A stretch of DNA of 64,000 nt. Origin: Candidatus Poseidoniales archaeon. Its GTDB lineage: Archaea > Thermoplasmatota > Poseidoniia > Poseidoniales > Thalassarchaeaceae. Location of the stretch: NCBI GenBank assembly GCA_028283505.1, contig JAPOFX010000006.1, forward strand, positions 21,821 through 85,820, read 5' to 3'. The notes below the pieces were generated by a model. It was not told the DNA's origin. It did no database searches and saw only the letters and a program-made list of their open reading frames with translations. This document shows, one piece after another, positions 19,616 to 27,159 of this stretch (position 1 is the first letter of the stretch; every line of letters begins with the position of its first letter). A program made the position numbers and the translations under genes.

Positions 19616-21058
19616 TCAAACAGAATGAATAGCGTGTCCAAGTGTTTTCAGAACACTCTCGTGGAATGCTTCTGTCATTGTCGGGTGGGCATGGACTGTT
19701 CCCGATATGTCCTCTAGCAGGGCGCCCATTTCTAACGCCAGTACAAATTCTCCATGCAACTCAGCAACATGGCTCCCTACAGCTTGAATTCCCAGTATGA
19801 CATTATCACTTCCTCTAGCAACGACTCTGATGAAGCCCCCAGTTTTCTCGGCCTCCAACGTAAGCGCCCTTCCATTGGCGGCAAGGGGGAATTTTCCTAC
19901 TATTATCTCCTCCCCCCTCTCCCTTGCTTCATCGGGGCTCAGGCCGACAGACACGATCTCAGGCTCCGTGAAAACTATGGCCGGTATTGCAACTTTATCA
20001 AACTCCCTCGCCATGCCAGAGATTATCTCTGCGACCATCTCTCCTTGTGCACTTGCTTTGTGAGCGAGCATTGGCTCACCAGCTACATCTCCGATAGCGT
20101 AAACTCCTGGGACATTTGTTCTACATTGCCTGTCAGTCCTGATGAATCTTCCAGATTGATCCATTCTAACTCCCATTGTCTCTAGCCCCCAGTCTTTGGT
20201 ATTTGGCCTCCTGCCAACCGTTACGAGAATCTTGTCGACCTTTAGTGTCTGAAGCTCACCTTCCTTCTCATAGGATAGCTCAACTTTCTTAGAGGCTCCT
20301 TTGCCCTTTATCTGTGCGCCTCTGGCCAAAGCTCCAGTATGTACAGCTACTCCATGCTTTTTCAGCCATAGCTCAAGTGGTCTTCTAAGCTCCTTATCAA
20401 AAATTTCCAATATACTATCCATTCCTTCGACTACGGTTACTTCCGATCCTAGTTTAGAAAGTGCGCAACCAAGCTCCAATCCTATGTACCCCCCTCCGAC
20501 TATGGCAACTTTGGAAGGAAGGGAATCTAGATCAAGAGCACCGGTTGATGATAGAATAAACTCCTCATCACATGGCATGAAAGGGAGGTCAATGTGAGAG
20601 GATCCAGTGGCTATAATGACATTTTCAGCTTCTATCTCAACATCTCCATCGTTGGAAGTAACAATGCATCTCTTGGGTCCAGTAAAATTTGCCCATCCTT
20701 TTACTAGTTCGACTCCTGAAGCTTTCAGTAAAGACTCCACACCCTTGTTAAGACGGTCAACGATGGAATCCTTCCAAGAAACTAGTGATGCCATATTCAG
20801 CTGAGGCGAAGAGTCAATGGAGATTCCCATGTGTCCATCCTCTGAACTGTGCATGGAGATTGACTCAAACCTCTCTGCGGCATGTATCATCGCCTTACTG
20901 GGAATGCACCCTCTAATCAGACAGGTACCTCCAGCCTTGTCTCCTTCTACAACAATGGTGTCCAATCCCAATTGTCCAGACCTAATCCCAGCAACATACC
21001 CGCCGGGACCAGCCCCTACTACCAATACCTGACATTTCCTAACTTCAGCCATATTCAA
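19616..21058 (-). CDS. lpdA: Dihydrolipoamide dehydrogenase (E3)
   Basis: VVGAGPGGYVAGIRSGQLG, GGTCLIRGCIPSKAMIHAAE redox disulfide, HAHPTMTEAFHESV. Confidence 0.95.
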   Translation of the reverse strand: MNMAEVRKCQVLVVGAGPGGYVAGIRSGQLGLDTIVVEGDKAGGTCLIRGCIPSKAMIHAAERFESISMHSSEDGHMGISIDSSPQLNMASLVSWKDSIVDRLNKGVESLLKASGVELVKGWANFTGPKRCIVTSNDGDVEIEAENVIIATGSSHIDLPFMPCDEEFILSSTGALDLDSLPSKVAIVGGGYIGLELGCALSKLGSEVTVVEGMDSILEIFDKELRRPLELWLKKHGVAVHTGALARGAQIKGKGASKKVELSYEKEGELQTLKVDKILVTVGRRPNTKDWGLETMGVRMDQSGRFIRTDRQCRTNVPGVYAIGDVAGEPMLAHKASAQGEMVAEIISGMAREFDKVAIPAIVFTEPEIVSVGLSPDEARERGEEIIVGKFPLAANGRALTLEAEKTGGFIRVVARGSDNVILGIQAVGSHVAELHGEFVLALEMGALLEDISGTVHAHPTMTEAFHESVLKTLGHAIHSV

Positions 21059-21060
21059 CC

Positions 21061-22350
21061 CTACATGAAAATCATTGCAGGATGCTCTAACATCCTTTTG
21101 AGGTGCTGTATCAACCTTGCCCCATCGGCACCATCAATTACTCGGTGGTCGAATGAGCTGGATAGATTCATGATTCTCCTTACCACAATCTGACCATTCT
21201 GGACAACGGGCTTTTCTCTGGCTTTGTGTACTCCCAGAATCGCCATTTCAGGATGGTTAATGATTGGCGTTGCACCAAGTCCGCCATCCTTGCCTAAGCT
21301 GGTTATTGTGAAGGTAGAACCTGTCAGGTCATCCAAACTTGAGGTACCTGCTCTGGCATCTCCTGAGACTCTAATTAAATCACTAGCGGCCTGCCAGACA
21401 TCCATAGCCTCAACATTCTTGACAACCGGGACGTAAAGTCCCCTATCAGTCTGCGTCGCTATGCCAATGTGTACGGCCTCATGCCGATGAACGACTCCAT
21501 CCCCATCATAAAAATGCCCATTACATTCTGGGTGCTCGGGCATTATCTTAGCCAGTGCCATCATTATGAACGGAAGGTAGGTTAGTTTGGGTTGATCTTC
21601 GGACCTACTAGAGTTAAGCACACGTCTCAGTGACTCTAGCTCAGTAACATCCACCTCTTCGAAATACGAGAAATGTGGTATCGAGAAGGCACTCTTGACC
21701 ATCTGTTCGGAAATTTTTCTCCTCAAACCCACAATCTTGACCTCGTTAACCCCGCTCCTTTTGATTGAATAAGCGGACGGAGGGGCTCCCATGACAGCTC
21801 CTCCGCCCGCCACGAACGCGTCAATGTCGGCATGTCTTATTCTACCAGCAGGACCACTTCCGCTGAGAGTACCGAGATTTATTCCCGCCTCTCTTGCCCT
21901 CTTTCTCACTGCAGGACTAGCCAAAATGGGCCCCCCAGTACCCTTGGGAATAACCGGGGCAATTTGAGGAGCAGGAGTTATTGTTTTTCTGGAGGGCTTC
22001 TCTAACTCTGGCTTTCTTTCTTCTTCCCTAGGAGGTGCTGTCTCCACTGGCGTGTCTTCCATTTCTACGGGCACGTCCTCAACTGTATTACCGGGAACGG
22101 TGCCCCCTTCTATTGTCTCAAACTCAATTAATACTGAGCCAACTGCAATCATGTCTCCAACTTCCCCGTTCAGGGACACTACCGTTCCATCTGTTGGGGA
22201 CGGTATGGTAACCGTGGCCTTGTCTGTCATGACGTCCACTACAGCGTCGTCCTCCGAGACAGTGTCTCCGACCGAAACATGCCATGTGACTACCTCTCCC
22301 TCGACTACGCCTTCTCCAATATCGGGTAACTTGAATTCATAAATTGCCAT
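21061..22350 (-). CDS. 2-oxo acid dehydrogenase E2 (dihydrolipoamide acyltransferase)
   Basis: Lipoyl domain VMTDKATVTIPSP, peripheral-subunit-binding domain ASPAVRKRAREAGINLGTLSGSGPAGRIRHADI, catalytic SSSFDHRVIDGADGARLI. Confidence 0.94.
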   Translation of the reverse strand: MAIYEFKLPDIGEGVVEGEVVTWHVSVGDTVSEDDAVVDVMTDKATVTIPSPTDGTVVSLNGEVGDMIAVGSVLIEFETIEGGTVPGNTVEDVPVEMEDTPVETAPPREEERKPELEKPSRKTITPAPQIAPVIPKGTGGPILASPAVRKRAREAGINLGTLSGSGPAGRIRHADIDAFVAGGGAVMGAPPSAYSIKRSGVNEVKIVGLRRKISEQMVKSAFSIPHFSYFEEVDVTELESLRRVLNSSRSEDQPKLTYLPFIMMALAKIMPEHPECNGHFYDGDGVVHRHEAVHIGIATQTDRGLYVPVVKNVEAMDVWQAASDLIRVSGDARAGTSSLDDLTGSTFTITSLGKDGGLGATPIINHPEMAILGVHKAREKPVVQNGQIVVRRIMNLSSSFDHRVIDGADGARLIQHLKRMLEHPAMIFM

Positions 22351-22351
22351 G

Positions 22352-23377
22352 TCAATTCTCCTGTGTCCTCACTATCGCTTCGATGACTCTGTCAGGTCCG
22401 GGCATATAATCCCATTCAGTTGTATGTGGGAACGGGGTATCCCAACCTGTAACCCTCTCAATAGGGGATTCCAGATTCCAGAAACACCTTTCTTGAATAG
22501 AAGCCGCCATTTCAGCCCCAAAACCACTTGTTTTAGGGGCTTCATGAACTATCACACACCTTCCCGTTTTGGTTACAGATTTTACAACTGTTTCCACATC
22601 CCAGGGAACTAATGTTTGTAGATCGATTAAGTCACAAGAAACACCACTATCTTTTATTGCCTGTTCACAAACATGGACCATTGCCCCCCATGATATGACT
22701 GTGCAACCATCGCCCTCAATAGCTAACCTTGCATCGCCAAGGGGGATCTTGTAGTGCGATTCTGGAACCTCGGCTTCTGGGTGGTCAGACCAGGTTGGTA
22801 CATTGTGTGGGTCCCCGTAGAAAGGGCCTCTGTAGCATCTCTTAGGCTCGAAGAAGATTACAGGGTCGTTGTCCTCAATTGCGCTAATAAGTAGACCTTT
22901 GGCATTGTATGGTGTTGAGCAATAAACTACTTTCAGTCCTGGCGTATGAGTAAACTGTGACTCCGGAGATTGAGAATGGTGATGGCCACCTCTAATTCCT
23001 CCTCCCGCTGGGGTCCTGATGGTGACCGGGCACCAGAATTCTCCACCTGATCTATGTCTTATTTTCGCCATTTCATTCACAATTTGATCATATGCAGGGA
23101 AAATATAATCCGCAAACTGAATCTCTATTACAGGCCTAAGCCCGTTGATGCCCATCCCAAAAGCTGTCGCGGCAATCCCTCCTTCCGATAGTGGGGAATC
23201 GAAAACCCTGTGTTTTCCGTGCCTTTCTTGGAGTCCATCAGACGTTCTGAAAACGCCACCAAAGTATCCGACGTCTTCACCAAACATTATGACGTCCTTA
23301 TCTCTAGAAAGCATGGTATCGATAGCACTATTCACGGCTTCCACCATATTCATGTTAGGCATTACGAATCCCTCCAT
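22352..23377 (-). CDS. 2-oxo acid dehydrogenase E1 beta subunit
   Basis: MVEAVNSAIDTMLSRDKDVIMFGEDVGYFGGVFR; FDSPLSEGGIAATAFGMGINGLRPVIEIQFADYIFPAYDQIVNE. Confidence 0.94.
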   Translation of the reverse strand: MEGFVMPNMNMVEAVNSAIDTMLSRDKDVIMFGEDVGYFGGVFRTSDGLQERHGKHRVFDSPLSEGGIAATAFGMGINGLRPVIEIQFADYIFPAYDQIVNEMAKIRHRSGGEFWCPVTIRTPAGGGIRGGHHHSQSPESQFTHTPGLKVVYCSTPYNAKGLLISAIEDNDPVIFFEPKRCYRGPFYGDPHNVPTWSDHPEAEVPESHYKIPLGDARLAIEGDGCTVISWGAMVHVCEQAIKDSGVSCDLIDLQTLVPWDVETVVKSVTKTGRCVIVHEAPKTSGFGAEMAASIQERCFWNLESPIERVTGWDTPFPHTTEWDYMPGPDRVIEAIVRTQEN

Positions 23378-24645
23378 CTCTTCATTTCATCCCACTGTTC
23401 CATTAGGTGCCAAGGAGGCTCTTCGTACACTTCGGTAAATATTGCATCTGAAGAGGGGTAAGGTCCGTTAGCGAGGTCCCCAAACTTGACAGCCTCCTTG
23501 TATGCAGTCATGACCTCCGAATCTATCCTTTCAGAAAGTTCCTCATGCTGTTTGTCAGACCACTTTCCTATTTCTTTGAGATGTTCGGATAAACGCGATA
23601 TCGGATCGCCACCAGGCCAGTGATTGTGAATATCAGAGGGCCTGTACCTGGAGGGGTCGTCACTACTGCTGTGAGCCCCTGCTCGGTATGTGAGAACTTC
23701 AATATGAGTCGGGCCAAATCCCTTGGATGCTCGATCTCTGGCCCAAGAGGTAACTGAGTATAGAGCCAGGAAATCATTTCCGTCAACTCTGATACTGGGT
23801 ATTCCGTATGGAATTCCTCTAACTGCAAAATTTCCATTTTTACTCGCAAAATTCTTGTGTGTCGAAATTGCCCATTGATTATTGACAACATTGAGAATAA
23901 CTGGGGCTTGGAATATACTTGCGAAATTCAATGCATAGTGGTAGTCTCCTTCAGCACTGGCACCATCCCCTATCCAAGTAATTGTGACTTCATCCAACCC
24001 CTTGTAGTTCGACGCAAGGGCAACGCCAACTGCCTGACTGAACTGGGTTCCAACGGGACTGGAGACAGAGATGAAACGCCCCTCCTTGTACGTGTAGTGA
24101 ACTGGCATCTGCCTGCCCTTGACATTGTCCATCTCGTTTCCTATGCAATGACAAATCATGCTGACCATGTCCCTGTTCCTGACAAATTGTGCGCCGGGCT
24201 GCCTGTAGGTCGGAAACAGCCAGTCCCGTTCTTCAAGGGCCATTGTTTGAGCGATAGCAACCGCTTCCTCTCCAAATGAACGCATATAGAAAGAGAGCTT
24301 TCCAGTCCTCTGCATCTTCATCATTCTATCATCAAATATCCGAAGCCTCATCATATGCTCCAAGCCTTGAATTAGAACTTCAGGGTCTAGTTTCGGGTCC
24401 CAGTCGCCGGATGATTTGTTATCATCACCTAGTACTCGGACCAAACCCTCCGCCAAATCTACTGTCTCGGATGCTTCACAGTCGATTTCAGGCCTTCCAA
24501 CATCGCCCGGAGACCAAGGCCATTCAACGAAATCAGCCTCATCTCCCGGCCTGTGCGGGGCATCAGGTACGTACAGTGGATCCGCTCCCTGCTCTCCGCT
24601 CATGATGCACACACCCTCCACTTGCTCATATTGTTTGGCCTCCAT
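23362..24645 (-). CDS. 2-oxo acid dehydrogenase E1 alpha subunit (start possibly internal)
   Basis: ThDP motif GDGASAEGDYHYALNFASIFQAPVILNVVNNQWAIS; HSSSDDPSRYR. Confidence 0.93.
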   Translation of the reverse strand: MEAKQYEQVEGVCIMSGEQGADPLYVPDAPHRPGDEADFVEWPWSPGDVGRPEIDCEASETVDLAEGLVRVLGDDNKSSGDWDPKLDPEVLIQGLEHMMRLRIFDDRMMKMQRTGKLSFYMRSFGEEAVAIAQTMALEERDWLFPTYRQPGAQFVRNRDMVSMICHCIGNEMDNVKGRQMPVHYTYKEGRFISVSSPVGTQFSQAVGVALASNYKGLDEVTITWIGDGASAEGDYHYALNFASIFQAPVILNVVNNQWAISTHKNFASKNGNFAVRGIPYGIPSIRVDGNDFLALYSVTSWARDRASKGFGPTHIEVLTYRAGAHSSSDDPSRYRPSDIHNHWPGGDPISRLSEHLKEIGKWSDKQHEELSERIDSEVMTAYKEAVKFGDLANGPYPSSDAIFTEVYEEPPWHLMEQWDEMKRWRDS

Positions 24646-25723
24646 GACTGCGGGGGAAAGTCAGGTGACTGACCGCCGAACCAGTTGACTCTCTAGTCAC
24701 TACTGGATCTGAACCAGTCGACTCCTCCCAAAGTAGTCCAGCCCTGTAGCTAGACCTAACCAGCGGGCCACTTGCTACAGCAGAGAACCCCATTTCTCTG
24801 GCCTCTCTATCCCAATCAGCAAATTTAGAGGGCTCTGGAAACCTTTCCACGGGTATGTGTCTTCCTCCCGGTTGTAGATATTGACCTAGAGTAATCATGT
24901 CAACGCCACAGGATCTGATTTCTCTCATGGCGTCAACTACTTCTGAATCAGTCTCTCCCAAGCCAACCATAATGCTGGTCTTAGTTTTGAGGTCAGGGCG
25001 GATTTTTTTGGCTTCAGCCAAAATTCCAAGTGATTGTGAAAATGAAGCCCTCCTATCCCTTACATGACCGTCCAGGCGAGGAACACATTCAACATTGTGC
25101 GCGAACACACGGATCGGCAACCCCTCCAGAAGAGTTCGGAGGGAGTCCAGATTCCCATCCAAATCCGAACAAAGAATCTCAATTCCAACCTCGGGACATC
25201 TATCATGCACTGCCATAATGCATTCTCTGTAGTGTGAAGCTCCTCCGTCATCAAGATCGTCTCTGTTTACCACGGTTATCACAGCATGCTCAATCCCCAT
25301 TTTTTCGATAGCAGATGCCAAATCATCCGGTTCGTCAGGATTCAAGGGAGGTGGATTCTTGGCCGTATCAACCGCGCAGAACCTGCATCCACGGGTACAG
25401 ACATCACCAGCTATCATGAAAGTGGCAGTCCCCCTACCCCAACAATCATGGATGTTTGGACATCGGGCTTCTTCGCAAACAGTATGGAGCCCATTCTCCT
25501 TCACACTGTTCATGGTTGAGTTGTATCTATTCTGCGACTTTCCCACTGGGAGACTGGTCTTGAACCATCCTGGGAGCCTTTTTCTTCCTCCGCTGGTTTT
25601 TTTCAGTCGTTCAGATGATTGACTAGTTGAGCATGAACTGGGCCCGTTAACCTCCTCTCCGACGGTGGGTAAACGAGTCGCCATCAAAGCTCCGGGTAGA
25701 GTATCGAAGTTAATCGTTCTCAT
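24626..25723 (-). CDS. lipA: Lipoyl synthase (start estimated at MRTINFDTL; track ORF begins 25771)
   Basis: CEEARCPNIHDCWGRGTATFMIAGDVCTRGCRFCAVDT FeS/SAM motifs. Confidence 0.93.
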   Translation of the reverse strand: MRTINFDTLPGALMATRLPTVGEEVNGPSSCSTSQSSERLKKTSGGRKRLPGWFKTSLPVGKSQNRYNSTMNSVKENGLHTVCEEARCPNIHDCWGRGTATFMIAGDVCTRGCRFCAVDTAKNPPPLNPDEPDDLASAIEKMGIEHAVITVVNRDDLDDGGASHYRECIMAVHDRCPEVGIEILCSDLDGNLDSLRTLLEGLPIRVFAHNVECVPRLDGHVRDRRASFSQSLGILAEAKKIRPDLKTKTSIMVGLGETDSEVVDAMREIRSCGVDMITLGQYLQPGGRHIPVERFPEPSKFADWDREAREMGFSAVASGPLVRSSYRAGLLWEESTGSDPVVTRESTGSAVSHLTFPRSHGGQTI

Positions 25724-25782
25724 CGGCCCCTTTGGGGCCGTAAAATACAACCCGTAATAGGCAAGAAACACCTCCGAAGGGC

Positions 25783-26544
25783 ATGGATGGGGGAGTGATC
25801 CTAGTTACAGGGGGCGCTGTAAGGATTGGAAGAGAGATTTGCTTGAATCTAGCCAAAGATGGATTTAGCGTGGCAGTTCACTATAACTCCTCGTCAAATG
25901 AAGCAAACTCATTGGTCGAAAAAATTACCTCAAACGGTGGCAATGCCCAATCATTTTCAGGAGATCTTTCGGATGTATCCATGGTAAGGGACCTATTCTC
26001 AGAAATCAGAGACTCCATGGGGGATGTAACTGGCATCGTTAACAACGCATCGCTATTTTCGTTCGATGACATAGATAGTTTGTCCAAGCAATCCTGGGAT
26101 AGCCACATGCATGTCAATGCCCTAGTCCCTCTGTTGATGATTTCGGAATTGCATCGAAACATGCCGTCTGGTTGTGTCGGATCGGTAGTCAACATATTAG
26201 ACCAGAAAATCTCTCAGCCGAATCCAGACTACCTCTCTTACACGGCTTCTAGGTATGCCATGGCAGGCATGACAGAGACACTGGCAAGAAGCCTCTGTCC
26301 AAGTGTCAGGGTTAACGCAGTGGCCCCCGGGCACACCCTCCCAAGCCCGGAACAGACTCCCGAGGGCTTCAAGAAAGCGCAATCCCAATCCCCTTTGCAA
26401 TCTGGTCCTTCTCCGGGGGATATAGCAGATGCTGTGAATTATCTCATGACAGCAAATTCGGTCACCGGACAAATTATCTATGTTGATTCAGGGGAGAGAT
26501 TCTTGGCTCGTTCTAGGGATGTAGTGTTCGAGACGGAGGACTAA
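25783..26544 (+). CDS. SDR family oxidoreductase, FolM/pteridine-reductase-like
   Basis: VILVTGGAVRIGREICLNLAKDGFSVAVHYNSS; catalytic YxxxA-type YTASRYAMAG; adjacent to a FolB-like gene. Confidence 0.82.
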   Translation: MDGGVILVTGGAVRIGREICLNLAKDGFSVAVHYNSSSNEANSLVEKITSNGGNAQSFSGDLSDVSMVRDLFSEIRDSMGDVTGIVNNASLFSFDDIDSLSKQSWDSHMHVNALVPLLMISELHRNMPSGCVGSVVNILDQKISQPNPDYLSYTASRYAMAGMTETLARSLCPSVRVNAVAPGHTLPSPEQTPEGFKKAQSQSPLQSGPSPGDIADAVNYLMTANSVTGQIIYVDSGERFLARSRDVVFETED

Positions 26545-26545
26545 G

Positions 26546-26950
26546 ATGAGTGCGCCCAGTAGTGGCTCCCAAGAAACGGGGACAACTTACAGCTCGGGAA
26601 AAACTACGATTTTCCTCAGGGATCTAATGAGGGATGTAGACATAGGAATACACGATTATGAGATAGGTCGCCCACAAAGTCTACGTTTCGATTTGGAAGT
26701 ATCCATACCCGGTGCAGAAGCCCCATTTATCGATGAAATAAGTCATGTTTTGGATTATGAGTACCTACTAGAGTCTCTTGAATCCTCAATCAGCGATGGC
26801 AGATACTCATTGTTGGAATCACTATGCTCAAAGATTCTTGAAAAGCTGATGATTCCCTCCCAAGTATCTAGTGCGACAGTCAAGATCTCAAAGGTTGATA
26901 TCCTTGATGAAAATGGTGTCTTTGGCTGCCAAATGACAAGGGAAAGATGA
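26546..26950 (+). CDS. Dihydroneopterin aldolase family protein (FolB-like)
   Basis: IFLRDLMRDVDIGIHDYEIGRPQSLRFDLEVSIP..LDYEYLLESLESSISDGRYSLLESLCSKI. Confidence 0.82.
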   Translation: MSAPSSGSQETGTTYSSGKTTIFLRDLMRDVDIGIHDYEIGRPQSLRFDLEVSIPGAEAPFIDEISHVLDYEYLLESLESSISDGRYSLLESLCSKILEKLMIPSQVSSATVKISKVDILDENGVFGCQMTRER

Positions 26951-27037
26951 TGGTGCAGAGGGCAGGATTTGAACCTGCGAAGCACTTTGCACCGGAGCTT
27001 AAGTCCGGCCCCTTTGACCAGCTCGGGTACCTCTGCA
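26951..27037 (-). tRNA. tRNA-Leu (anticodon UAA), encoded CCA
   Basis: Minus strand TGCAGAG..CTCTGCA acceptor, anticodon arm CCGGA-CTTAAGC-TCCGG, long variable arm, T arm GCAGGTTCAAATCCTGC, CCA end. Confidence 0.93.
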
Positions 27038-27159
27038 GGTTGCTAGGAGGGGGCCATACTCCTTGAATAGAGCGCAAGAAAGCCTCAGATTGAGCCACAT
27101 TGACGAACTGCACAATTGACGTATATGCTGCCCAGCGCGCACGAACGCTTTAACGCCAC

